49,593 nucleotides of DNA from Bacilli bacterium (GCA_012838505.1 DUPD01000006.1:1-49593); one strand, 5' to 3'; shown: positions 11,677 to 20,151, numbered from the stretch's first letter. The notes: generated by a model from the sequence alone, not told the origin. Program-made: numbers and translations.

Positions 11677-12193
11677 TTATTGTAATTCCTGCATCATTAA
11701 GGCACTTCCGAATTTTATTGTTATATTCCAATATTTGTTCTTGGTTTAAAGAATCGGGTACTTTTTTTATAACAAGTCGTTTAATTTCAGATACATAGAT
11801 AAAAAATCTTTTATCGTCCTCATTTACATAATTTATAGATTTCCAATCAATTTGTTGGACAGTACCATCAAATTCCCTGATGAACTTATCATCATATATT
11901 GTCAATTTATAATAAGGATCTAAATAATTAGGATTATTTTGAACCAATCTTTTAGTTTCCATAATCAAGCCATATTTAAAAATATATTGGCTAGAAATCA
12001 AATAAACAAATGCTGCTGCTATCATTTTATAAATCCAATAATTTTTAATTAAAAAACTTACACCAACTAAATATATAATAGCAACAAACAATCCTAATAA
12101 TCTTTTCCTTTTCAAAAAATAAGGTAATGTATTGACCGTATCTTTTTGAAATGTTACTAAATCATTCATATTTAATTTGTAGCATACTTCCAT
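11666..12193 (-). CDS. YcxB-like domain membrane protein
   Basis: The 175-residue protein has two transmembrane segments at about residues 32-68, then a cytoplasmic C-terminal domain of the YcxB-like type. That domain shows the characteristic pattern of YDDKFIREFDGTVQQIDWKSI followed by hydrophobic strands ending in a VIKKVPDSL segment. The function of the family is unknown. A GAGGAG ribosome site lies 9 nt before the ATG. The gene converges on the DUF1906 gene and shares its terminator. Both sit in a segment absent from the B. subtilis suf-yun order, so they may have arrived together. An immunity role is possible but not shown. Confidence 0.7.
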   Translation of the reverse strand: MEVCYKLNMNDLVTFQKDTVNTLPYFLKRKRLLGLFVAIIYLVGVSFLIKNYWIYKMIAAAFVYLISSQYIFKYGLIMETKRLVQNNPNYLDPYYKLTIYDDKFIREFDGTVQQIDWKSINYVNEDDKRFFIYVSEIKRLVIKKVPDSLNQEQILEYNNKIRKCLNDAGITIKKV

Positions 12194-12655
12194 GGTTTCA
12201 ATCTCCTCAGAAAAATAAATTTAATTTTGATTTGATAATTTGAATTTATATGTAATTAAAAAATGTTATTCTTACTAAAATTAGACTTTATTTTTAACGT
12301 AAATTACAAATATTATAAAACTTGCTTAATTACAATTTAAAGTTATTAAATGGTTTTTGTCAAGCTTTTCTCTGTATACACTTAATATATCTAGTATTCA
12401 TTCAAGAGATTCATATTCAGATTACAGTTAGGTTATAACTTTATGTATAGCTTACGCATAAAATAGTTGCTTACAAGATAATATTGCGACAAATATATAA
12501 GCTTTTAACTTTTCATTTGTATTTATCTATAACAAAGACTGTGGAACTTGCCCAATCTTCTAAATTAATTTCAAACACTAGCTTTACATTTGAGTGTTAT
12601 AATGGTGGGAAATGATGTTCTGAAAAATTGTTAATTAGGACAGGAGTATGCAAAT
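12194..12655. other. AT-rich intergenic region without recognisable gene
   Basis: These 462 bases are very AT-rich. They contain the upstream region of the YcxB-domain gene and, at the right end, an extended -10 element TGTTATAAT (12595-12603) that may serve yunD. I see no ORF, RNA gene or clear repeat here. Confidence 0.5.
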
Positions 12656-14044
12656 ATGCAAGAAAAAATCTTTTTCTATTATACGAGTGATTTACATAGT
12701 TATTTTGAGAATTGGCCTAAAATTACCTATTTTCTTCAGCGAAAAATTACTGAACGAAACAAACATAACCAAGACTATTTTTTGTTAGATAATGGCGATC
12801 ACATCGATCGAGTTAATCCTATATCGGAAGCTTTAAAGGGGAAAGGGAATGTAGAACTCTTAAATAAAGCGAATTATGATGTGATTAATCTCGGGAATAA
12901 CGAAGGGATCACGCTAACGAAAGAAGAATTAACAAGGCTTTATGCCGATGCAGAATTTAAAATTGCCTGTGCAAATTTATCGTGTCAAGATGGTAGTGAT
13001 CCGGAGTGGCTTCAACCCTATCAGATTTTAACGACAGACTCTGGTGTGAAAATTGGTGTGATTGGCTTAACCGCACCGTTTGCTGATTTTTATTCACCTT
13101 TAGGTTGGCAAATTGATGACCCTCTCGAAACGTTGCGACAATACCTTGCCCAACTAAAAGGAAAAACCGATGCGATTATTTTATTATCTCATTTAGGTGT
13201 TGATCCAGATCGAGTAATTGCTGAGCAATATCCTGAAATTGATGTCATCATTGGTGGACATACACATCATTTATTTGAAACAGAAGAAGTTTATGAAGAG
13301 GCAATTTTAACAGGGGTTGGCAAGTCAGGCTTTTATGTTGGTGAGGTTTGTTTAACTTGGGATCATCAGCAAAGAAAATTAATCAATAAAACTGCAATTG
13401 CTCATCCGATTCCAGATGATCATGTCGATCAAGAAACTGTCGCTTTAATAAAAAAACAACAAGCAGAGTCTGACCTACTGTTAAGTAAAGAAGTCGTTAA
13501 GTTAAAAGAACCGCTTGAGGTCGATTGGCATCAAGAAACGTTTCTAATTAAACAATTAACAGAGACTTTGAAAGATTGGACGAAAGCGGATGTTGCGATG
13601 TTAAATGCGGGTATTCTGCTTGAAGGTTTTGAACAAGGGGTTGTAACAGAGCGAGATGTCCACCGTATTTGTCCACATCCGATTAATCCATGTGTTGTTA
13701 GTGTAACCGGTCAAGAACTCTTGGAAATTGTTCGGGCGGGATTAGCGGAAGCCTATCAACAAATCCAAGTTAAGGGCTACGGTTTTCGAGGGAAAGTGAT
13801 GGGGGTTTTAGTTTATGCAGGATTGGGTAAAGAAGATCACGAAAATAAGCAGTTTATTGATCAGTTAATCATTAACGGACAGCCATTAGATTTAAACCAG
13901 TCTTATCGGTTAGCAACAGCCGATATGTTTACATTTGAACATTTATCGCCGCAAATTTCACGCGCCCAAGTAAAAGAATTTTACTTACCTGAATTTATGA
14001 GAGATTTACTCCGCCGAACGTTGAGACAGATTTCAAATAAATGA
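12656..14044 (+). CDS. yunD: YunD-type 5'-nucleotidase/metallophosphoesterase
   Basis: The protein has the two-domain layout of the UshA/5'-nucleotidase family: an N-terminal calcineurin-like metal site (SDLH at residues 11-14, DNGDHID, GGHTHH) and a C-terminal 5'-nucleotidase domain from about residue 290. The usual GNHE motif reads GNNE here (LGNNEG). I believe this is normal for the YunD subgroup rather than damage. There is no signal peptide, so it should act in the cytoplasm on nucleotides or related phosphoesters. At 462 residues it matches B. subtilis YunD. Confidence 0.85.
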   Translation: MQEKIFFYYTSDLHSYFENWPKITYFLQRKITERNKHNQDYFLLDNGDHIDRVNPISEALKGKGNVELLNKANYDVINLGNNEGITLTKEELTRLYADAEFKIACANLSCQDGSDPEWLQPYQILTTDSGVKIGVIGLTAPFADFYSPLGWQIDDPLETLRQYLAQLKGKTDAIILLSHLGVDPDRVIAEQYPEIDVIIGGHTHHLFETEEVYEEAILTGVGKSGFYVGEVCLTWDHQQRKLINKTAIAHPIPDDHVDQETVALIKKQQAESDLLLSKEVVKLKEPLEVDWHQETFLIKQLTETLKDWTKADVAMLNAGILLEGFEQGVVTERDVHRICPHPINPCVVSVTGQELLEIVRAGLAEAYQQIQVKGYGFRGKVMGVLVYAGLGKEDHENKQFIDQLIINGQPLDLNQSYRLATADMFTFEHLSPQISRAQVKEFYLPEFMRDLLRRTLRQISNK

Positions 14045-14141
14045 AGCTAATCTTCAAATTTGTAGAATTGTGTCGATATATAAATTATGAACTTAGTAAT
14101 TTAACTTAATTATTAATTGAGACGAAGGTTAGGGGACCATT

Positions 14142-15218
14142 ATGAGATTAGTAACGACAAGGGGATTAAGAGAAGGAAATGAATTGGCCAAGCCAATCTA
14201 TAATGACAAGGGTAGGATTTTAGTACAAAGTCATGTAAAACTAACACGTCCGATTATTAATCGATTACTCGAATTAGGTGTGACGTTTGTTTACATTAAG
14301 GATGAATTGTCTGAAGACATCTTAATTCACTCGACGATTTCAGAGCAAGTGAAGGCAGACTCGATTCATACGGTTAAATCTGTTTTTAAATCATTTAAAG
14401 ATACAGGCTTTAAAAATAATTCCTTTTTATTAGATAAAACAACTCAAAAGATGACGTCTGTGGTTGATCATTTAATTAACCAGATTCAATCAGATGAACA
14501 AGTGCTAACACTAATGTCAGATATATTTATTAGTGATGACTATTTATTTGAGCATTCTGTCGATGTGGCGATCTACTCGATTGCGCTAGCTAATGAATTA
14601 AAATATTCTAAGAGTGAGATAAGAGAAATTGGCTTAGGTGCTTTGCTTCATGATATAGGTAAAGTGTTTATTCCAGAGGTTATTTTAAAAAAGACGAGTC
14701 AATTGACAGAGGGTGAATTTGAGACGATTAAAACGCATCCGGAATTAGGTTTTGAGTATTTAAGAAAAACAGATTTCCCACTTCTTGTTGCGCACTGTGC
14801 CTATCAGCATCATGAACGGTTAAATGGATCTGGTTACCCAAGGGGTTTAACAGGCGATAAGATACATAAGTATGGAAAGATTTTAGCGATCACTGACGTA
14901 TTTGGTGCTGTCACGAGTGACCGAGTCTATCGTGATGTCATGCTTCCACAGGAAGGATTAGAGATTTTATATGGAGGAAGCGGGACATTATTTGATCAAG
15001 ATATGGTTCGTACGTTCCGTGATAGCATTACGATTTATCCGAATGGTGTGACCGTTGAGCTTAATAACGGTGCACATGCTATTGTTGTAAGACAGAATAA
15101 AAAGTTATCAAATCGACCGGTTGTTCGTGTGTTCAGTCACGATAATGAAACAGTCACTCCATATGACCTTGATCTTGCTGAAGAGTTGAACATTACAGTT
15201 GTTGGCTATAAAGTATAA
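14142..15218 (+). CDS. HD-GYP domain phosphodiesterase-like protein
   Basis: Of 358 residues, the N-terminal ~130 form a region of the type found ahead of Firmicute HD-GYP domains. The HD-GYP domain follows, with His170-Asp171 in LLHDIGK, then HPELGFEYL, QHHERLNGSGYP and SDRVYRD. HD-GYP enzymes hydrolyse cyclic di-GMP or related dinucleotides using two or three metals. Two positions depart from consensus: Asn instead of Asp in HHExxDGxGYP, and DVFGA instead of DxxDA. Activity is likely but not certain. It lies between yunD and yunB and has its own leader with an AGGGG ribosome site. Confidence 0.85.
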   Translation: MRLVTTRGLREGNELAKPIYNDKGRILVQSHVKLTRPIINRLLELGVTFVYIKDELSEDILIHSTISEQVKADSIHTVKSVFKSFKDTGFKNNSFLLDKTTQKMTSVVDHLINQIQSDEQVLTLMSDIFISDDYLFEHSVDVAIYSIALANELKYSKSEIREIGLGALLHDIGKVFIPEVILKKTSQLTEGEFETIKTHPELGFEYLRKTDFPLLVAHCAYQHHERLNGSGYPRGLTGDKIHKYGKILAITDVFGAVTSDRVYRDVMLPQEGLEILYGGSGTLFDQDMVRTFRDSITIYPNGVTVELNNGAHAIVVRQNKKLSNRPVVRVFSHDNETVTPYDLDLAEELNITVVGYKV

Positions 15219-15276
15219 TCGATGCTTAATTTTATCCCTTCCAGCATATATATAGTCTATGTTGGGAGGGATTGTT

Positions 15277-16038
15277 GTGTGGCGAACAAAAAGACGATTT
15301 GTTGAGACGAAAAAAGATCTATTTGCGCTAACAACAGTTATTTTTTTCTTGATTACATTATTTAGTATTGTTTATGTCAATAATCGTGTCAAGCCAATTT
15401 TATTAGAAATTGCAGAAACTCGAAATGAACAGTATGCCAATATGGCAATGGGAATAGCAATTGGAAACCAAATTAATCAGGATTTAGAGTTAGGTGAATT
15501 AATTTCATTTCAATATGATCAAAATGGACGGGTCGTCAGCTATCAGGTCAATGCGGCGTTAGAAACTCAGATTCAGCGCAATATCCAACTTCGGGTTGAG
15601 CAATTTCTAAAGTTATTGGAACGAGGAGCTATTCTGGATGAGACTGAATTACTGGCCCTTGATTTACGTCAAGCAGAAATAGAGCAGATTCGTCGGCAAG
15701 CGAGCTTAATTGAGATTCCGTTAGGCCAAGCGTTAGGTGTGCCGTTATTGGCTAATTTGGGTCCTAAAATTCCGGTTAATTTAGAAGTGATTGGTTTTGT
15801 CAATACGAAGGTTGAGACGTTAATTACTGGGATGAAAATTAATAGTGTTCACATTGAACCTGTTGTTCATATAAATGTCGAGATTCGAACAGTTATTCCA
15901 TTTGGGTCAAGGATAGCTACGATTGATCAATCGATTCCGATTGGTAGTGGTGGATATAGTGGTGAGGTTCCGCTTTATTATAATGCAAATCCAAATGACG
16001 GTGTTCCGTTATCGATTCCGCTAGAGTCTGCTGAGTAG
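15277..16038 (+). CDS. yunB: Sporulation protein YunB
   Basis: YunB is a membrane-anchored protein needed for efficient sporulation in B. subtilis, where it is made in the mother cell. The protein has one N-terminal membrane segment (about residues 15-35) and a large outer domain with conserved stretches such as GKVTxxx-like loops and NTKVETLITGMKINSVH. The start is taken as GTG at 15277 because GGGAGGG (15264-15270) lies 6 nt upstream; an ATG at 15259 would place this ribosome site inside the gene. This gives 253 residues, close to the B. subtilis length. Confidence 0.88.
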   Translation: MWRTKRRFVETKKDLFALTTVIFFLITLFSIVYVNNRVKPILLEIAETRNEQYANMAMGIAIGNQINQDLELGELISFQYDQNGRVVSYQVNAALETQIQRNIQLRVEQFLKLLERGAILDETELLALDLRQAEIEQIRRQASLIEIPLGQALGVPLLANLGPKIPVNLEVIGFVNTKVETLITGMKINSVHIEPVVHINVEIRTVIPFGSRIATIDQSIPIGSGGYSGEVPLYYNANPNDGVPLSIPLESAE

Positions 16039-16076
16039 TTTTTGTAGAAGTTCCCTAAATGTTCACATAATAGCCT

Positions 16077-16105
16077 TTGACACTTGAACAACTAACAGAT
16101 ATAAT
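16077..16105 (+). promoter_or_regulatory. Consensus sigma-A promoter upstream of the metP-like gene
   Basis: TTGACA (16077-16082) and TATAAT (16100-16105) match consensus in all 12 positions with a 17-bp spacer. Transcription from here would give a leader of about 200 nt before the NSS transporter start at 16314. Confidence 0.8.
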
Positions 16106-16313
16106 CGATAAATGTCAGAAAAAAATAAATCTTTCGACAATTAACATTATTTATTTTCAAATATTTTAGAGCACTTATATTATATTTTAAAAAAAGAACA
16201 TCTAAATGCAAAGTTGAGCATCGTGATTTTCGCTCTAGGTAGTTATTTGTGAACCGACATGAAATGAAAATTGTCGGGATATTCTTTTTTGTGTCAAGGG
16301 GGAATTTATAGAT

Positions 16314-17787
16314 ATGGAGAATAGATCTCAATGGGGTTCGCGTTTGGGTTTTCTTTTAGCAGCGATGGGGTCCGCAATTGGTTTGGGTAACATTTGGCGC
16401 TTCCCGGCTGTAGCGTATGAAAATGGTGGGGGTGCTTTTTTTATCCCTTATTTATTTGCGTTATTAACAGCGGGAATACCGATGTTAATTATGGAATTTA
16501 CGATTGGGCATAAGTATCGGAGTTCGGCTCCACGGGCTTTAAAACGAATCAGTGGTGGGATGGAGTGGATTGGCTGGTGGCAAATTGCCATTTCATTTGT
16601 TATTTCAACTTATTATCCTGTTATTGTTGCTTGGGCTAGTATGTATGCTTATTTTTCTTTCTCACAAGCTTGGGGTAATAATCCGGAATCATTTTTTCTT
16701 AAAGATTTCTTAAATGGGACAGACCCAGGTGTATTTGGTTCAATTGTACCGAGTGTATTGTACCCAATGATAATCATTTGGATAATTGTTTTTATGATTC
16801 TTTTTAGAGGGGTCAATAAGGGAATTGAATTAGCGAATCGAATTTGTATCCCACTCTTACTAATTTGTTTCACTTTGATCGTCATTCGTGCGGTCACTTT
16901 ACCAGGTGCGTTAACGGGATTAGATGCATTTTTTGCGCCAGATTGGTCGATGATTATGAATGGATCCGTATGGGTTTCAGCTTACTCACAAATTTTCTTT
17001 AGTTTATCAATTGGTTTTGCAATTATGGTTACATTCTCATCTTATTTACCTGAAAAATCAGATATTACCAACAATGCTTTTATTACTGGTTTTTCTAATT
17101 CGTCATTTGAGTTGTTATCAGGGATTGGCGTTTTTGCAGCCCTCGGTTTCATGGCAGCACAAACTGGTCAAGAGGTTTCGGAAGTCGTTGAAGGTGGAAT
17201 TGGCTTGGCATTTATGGTTTTTCCTGAAATCGTTAGTCAAATGCCTGCATCAAGTCTGTTTGGATTTCTGTTTTTTTGCCTCGCTTGTATTAGCGGGCAT
17301 GTCGTCAATGGTTTCGATCTCTGAAACATATATTGCAGGACTACAGGAGAAATTTAATATCTCACGTCGCACTTCAGTAGTGATCGGTGTTGGGCTAGCT
17401 TCAGTTGTCTCACTCTTATTTGCAACACAAGGTGGTTTAGTTTTACTCGATACAGTTGATTACTTTATTAATAATTACGGAATTGCTTTAGTTGGCTTAG
17501 TCGAAGTTGTTGGTATCGCATGGTTTGCTCGCGAACTTAAGAATCTTCAAGCACATGCAGATAGTGTGTCAGATATTATGCTTGGTTCGTGGTGGAAGTT
17601 CTCTTTACGTTTTATCACACCACTGATACTTGGCTATATGATGATTCAAAATTTACGAACAGATATGACAAGTGACTATAGTGGCTATCCAAGGGAATTC
17701 TTGTTTAACTTTGGCTGGATGGTTGCAATAGGTGCGTTGATATTTGGTGTGTTTATTACGATGAAAAAATGGCCAAATGAAAAGTAG
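16314..17787 (+). pseudogene. NSS/SNF-family sodium-dependent transporter (MetP type), interrupted by a frameshift
   Basis: Two overlapping frames encode one neurotransmitter:sodium symporter of about 490 residues. The first frame begins GSRLGFLLAAMGSAIGLGNIWRFP, the NSS helix-1 signature, and runs to about residue 319. It then departs into CLACISGHVVNGFDL and stops at 17324. The correct continuation (LFFASLVLAGMSS and onward) is in the next frame. The break is one extra T in the run T7 at 17271-17277. The rest of the second frame is intact to its end. The following small gene encodes a MetS-type partner, so the substrate is probably methionine or alanine with sodium. A sequencing error, a true knock-out or a phase-variable tract are all possible. 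Confidence 0.85.
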
Positions 17788-17806
17788 TTAGAAGGAGCGA
17801 AAAACG

Positions 17807-17905
17807 ATGTCAGTTTCAGCAATCGTCATGATGATTATTGGAATGTTAATTATTTGGGGTGGGTTAGCTGTTAGTGTGATCCACGCATTTAAGTCAAGTA
17901 AATAA
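17807..17905 (+). CDS. metS: MetS-type small subunit of NSS transporter
   Basis: This 32-residue peptide has a short start (MSVSA), one membrane helix (IVMMIIGMLIIWGGLAVSVI) and a basic tail (HAFKSSK). It matches the methionine/alanine import NSS transporter small-subunit family, partners of MetP first described in Corynebacterium. A GAAGGAG ribosome site lies about 9 nt upstream. It follows the transporter gene by 19 nt and precedes a terminator, so both form one operon. The ORF is intact although the transporter is frameshifted. Confidence 0.85.
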   Translation: MSVSAIVMMIIGMLIIWGGLAVSVIHAFKSSK

Positions 17906-17917
17906 GCTAGTCAGTAA

Positions 17918-17959
17918 AATAAGCGTTGTTCATCTAACATCTAACAACGCTTATTTTTG
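17918..17959. terminator. Bidirectional terminator between metS and lytH
   Basis: A 13-bp perfect stem AATAAGCGTTGTT/AACAACGCTTATT is followed by a T run on the plus strand and overlaps the end of lytH. Confidence 0.9.
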
Positions 17960-18889
17960 TTGCTCTGCTCTTTTTAATGAAGGAAAAGGGTCAAATGCCC
18001 ATTGATTTTCACCATTATCTTTATACATGCCGTAATGAAGGTGTGGAGGAAACTTGCCTGATGTCCCTGGAGGTCCGTACCCAGTTGATCCAACATAACC
18101 AATGACTTGTCCAGGCTCGACAATATCACCTATATTTAAATCAGCTTCAAAACCATGTAAATGAGCATAGTAGTGATAAATATTATCTAGATCACGAATA
18201 CCGATTCGCCAGCCACCATATCGATTCCAGCCTTTGATTTCAATTGTGCCGTAAGTCGGTGCTCTTACAGGTGTACCATAACCGGCAAAAATATCTGTTC
18301 CTTCATGAATTCTTCGTCCACCAAATCCACGTGCGTCTCCCCACGTACTTCTGTAACTGTAATTAAAATGTTTCGGCACAGGGAAGGCTCGCTCATCAAG
18401 TGCTGTCGTTCGATACGTCTGATAAATCTTTGCGTTTTGTTTAATTGTTTTTACCGCTAATGGACGTTGGTAATAATCCCACAAAGCTTGTTGGATATTG
18501 AGCTCGTTTAAACCATACGATGATAAATAATCAGCGATTGTATAGAGTTGATCTTCTGGGTTATCTGGATCGGCTAAGCCATCGCCATTTCCATCTTTGC
18601 CAATTCCGTGATGAAGATTGATGGCGGTTTCTGATTGGTGCTGATCAATATTCGTGATCCCAAACCACTGATGCTCAGGCAACGTAATTGAGATCGGTCG
18701 CTTATCTTGATGAATTTGTCGTTCATATTGATCGATCGCAGCTAAATAATACCATGGGATTTGCGAAATTGCTTCAGTTTTTCGATAGAGTGCTTCTCTT
18801 TCAGTGTCTAAATCAAGTGCTTCATCAGCTAAAGTAGAGAGAGTTAATAATTGAAACGTCAGTAAAAAACAAAGCATCACTTTAATCAT
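17951..18889 (-). CDS. lytH: LytH-type M23 metallopeptidase (spore cortex L-Ala-D-Glu peptidase)
   Basis: The 312-residue exported protein has an N-terminal signal segment (residues 4-20), a helical domain with a Ca-binding-like DGNGDGLADPDNPED loop, and a C-terminal LytM/M23 peptidase. The zinc ligands are visible as His195 and Asp199 in HEGTD, and His283 and His285 in HLHYG. In B. subtilis, LytH trims cortex peptidoglycan side chains to single L-alanine late in sporulation under sigma-K. Its presence next to yunB, yutD and pgpA matches the B. subtilis order and supports a spore-forming host. The Ca-loop function is inferred. Confidence 0.9.
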   Translation of the reverse strand: MIKVMLCFLLTFQLLTLSTLADEALDLDTEREALYRKTEAISQIPWYYLAAIDQYERQIHQDKRPISITLPEHQWFGITNIDQHQSETAINLHHGIGKDGNGDGLADPDNPEDQLYTIADYLSSYGLNELNIQQALWDYYQRPLAVKTIKQNAKIYQTYRTTALDERAFPVPKHFNYSYRSTWGDARGFGGRRIHEGTDIFAGYGTPVRAPTYGTIEIKGWNRYGGWRIGIRDLDNIYHYYAHLHGFEADLNIGDIVEPGQVIGYVGSTGYGPPGTSGKFPPHLHYGMYKDNGENQWAFDPFPSLKRAEQQK

Positions 18890-18931
18890 CGATACGACCT
18901 CATTTTATAAAGTTAATACATTTAATATGGT

Positions 18932-18961
18932 CAAAAAAACTGGAATCATAACTACCAGTTT
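18932..18961 (-). terminator. Minus-strand terminator-like hairpin upstream of lytH
   Basis: On the minus strand AAACTGG (18961-18955) pairs with CCAGTTT (18943-18937) and a T run follows. It could block antisense read-through from the pgpA side into lytH. Confidence 0.4.
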
Positions 18962-19089
18962 GAACCAACCAGTTTTTGAGAACTTCGACTGTTGAAGTTT
19001 GTGACTCTGTGCTAAAATAGAAACAAACATGTATTATCCTGTTATAATTTAATGATGACTAGGATTATTTATAAAAGGGGTATCGTCAG

Positions 19090-19374
19090 ATGATAGAAGA
19101 AGTAGTCGTAGAAGGTCAAGTTTATCAATTGGTTGAAAATTATAAAAGTGGTTTTGACAAAAAAGTATTTACGGAAAGGTATAGTGATATTTTAGCAAAG
19201 TATGATTTCATTGTTGGTGATTGGGGTTATGACCAATTAAGGCTAAAAGGTTTTTTTGATGACCAAAATCCTAAGGCAACATTTGATACGAAGGTAGCAG
19301 CAATTGATGATTACTTATTAGAGTATTGTAATTTCGGCTGTGCCTACTTTATCGTCAAACGAATTGTTAAGTAA
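19090..19374 (+). CDS. yutD: YutD family protein
   Basis: This 94-residue cytoplasmic protein belongs to the conserved Firmicute YutD family. Typical blocks are YKSGFDKKVFTERYSDIL, YDFIVGDWGYDQLRLKGFF and a C-terminal YLLEYCNFGCAYFIVKR. Its function is not established. AAAAGGGG lies upstream of the ATG. It is monocistronic here, between divergent lytH and convergent pgpA, as in the yutD-lytH neighbourhood of B. subtilis. Confidence 0.88.
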   Translation: MIEEVVVEGQVYQLVENYKSGFDKKVFTERYSDILAKYDFIVGDWGYDQLRLKGFFDDQNPKATFDTKVAAIDDYLLEYCNFGCAYFIVKRIVK

Positions 19375-19375
19375 T

Positions 19376-19429
19376 TAAAAAAACGCTTAGTTTTCACTTT
19401 AGATTCAGTGAAGGGCTAAGCGTTTTGTT
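19376..19429. terminator. Bidirectional terminator between yutD and pgpA
   Basis: AAACGCTTAG pairs with CTAAGCGTTT, with an inner hairpin TTCACT/AGTGAA. A and T runs flank both sides. Confidence 0.88.
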
Positions 19430-19433
19430 TACA

Positions 19434-19943
19434 TTAATCAACTTCTTCATCATTTGCGAAACTATGTGCGAGTCGACTTGATGCAGCTGCAGCAATCGCG
19501 CCGATAATATCATCAAGGAATGTGTTGCACTTTCCAGTTGATTTATCATTGAGATCCTGTAAAATCCCAGGTTTCTGTTTATCGACATAGCCATAATTGG
19601 TGAAGCCGATTGATCCATAGACGTTGACGATTGATAAAGCGATAATCTCATCAATGCCATATAATCCTTCGTCAGTAAAAATTGTCTCTTGAAGTGGGGA
19701 ATCTAATTTCCCTTGTTCAGCAAGGACGTCAAGTTGAATCCCAGTGATGACGGCATTTTGCACTTCACGCTTACTTAAGACGCGATCGACATGCTTAATA
19801 CACTTTTCTAATGTTAATGATTCTTGGTATGGTGACTGAAGATAATGGACTAGTTCTCCGATATCTTTAAGTGTGACACCACGTTCTTTAATCCATTCAT
19901 GTGCTTTTCTTTCTAGAGCTGTTTTTGGTTTTTCTTCTGACAT
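19434..19943 (-). CDS. yutG: Phosphatidylglycerophosphatase A / YutG family
   Basis: The 169-residue protein belongs to the PgpA/YutG family. Unlike integral-membrane PgpA of Gram-negatives, YutG proteins are more soluble. Conserved acidic blocks GIQLDVLAEQG, DEGLYGIDEIIALSIVNVYG and a C-terminal TFLDDIIGAIAAAASSRLAH are present. The likely reaction is dephosphorylation of phosphatidylglycerol phosphate in phospholipid synthesis, though direct evidence for the Firmicute form is limited. It is a single gene convergent with yutD. Confidence 0.85.
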   Translation of the reverse strand: MSEEKPKTALERKAHEWIKERGVTLKDIGELVHYLQSPYQESLTLEKCIKHVDRVLSKREVQNAVITGIQLDVLAEQGKLDSPLQETIFTDEGLYGIDEIIALSIVNVYGSIGFTNYGYVDKQKPGILQDLNDKSTGKCNTFLDDIIGAIAAAASSRLAHSFANDEEVD

Positions 19944-20123
19944 GTAACATCACCCCGTCTGCAAATTATTTAGTCATATTCTAACGAAAATTATTGCTTT
20001 ATACAAATCATTACTTAGTGTTTGTGGATGTTCTTACTATAACCGATCATATCACTAATCAAACAAAAAAGATATTGAAAGGATTGCAAGACACGTTTAT
20101 AATGGTTGGAAAGGAATTTTCAC

Positions 20124-20138
20124 TTTTTTCTGAAATTT
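20124..20138 (+). promoter_or_regulatory. CodY-box-like sequence upstream of hom
   Basis: TTTTTTCTGAAATTT matches the CodY consensus AATTTTCWGAAAATT at 12 of 15 positions and lies just upstream of the hom -35 element. CodY control of threonine synthesis would make sense, but AT-rich DNA gives many such matches. Confidence 0.3.
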
Positions 20139-20151
20139 ACGTTAATTTATC

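Noticed and set aside
12583-12603. TTTACA with TATAAT as a yunD promoter
   Set aside because: The spacing is only 9 bp; the extended -10 alone is possible.
12656-14044. Damaged metal site in YunD because GNHE reads GNNE
   Set aside because: All other motifs are intact and I believe GNNE is normal in the YunD subgroup.
16201-16260. Cyclic-di-GMP-I (GEMM) riboswitch in the metP leader, suggested by GCAAAG and a GAACCGA-like 3' part
   Set aside because: The P2 hairpin with its GCAAACC partner and the GGTTACCG end are missing; the resemblance is too weak.
16092-16331. Minus-strand reading frame of 79 codons between yunB and metP
   Set aside because: It covers the consensus plus-strand promoter and the leader, has no ribosome site and resembles no protein I know.
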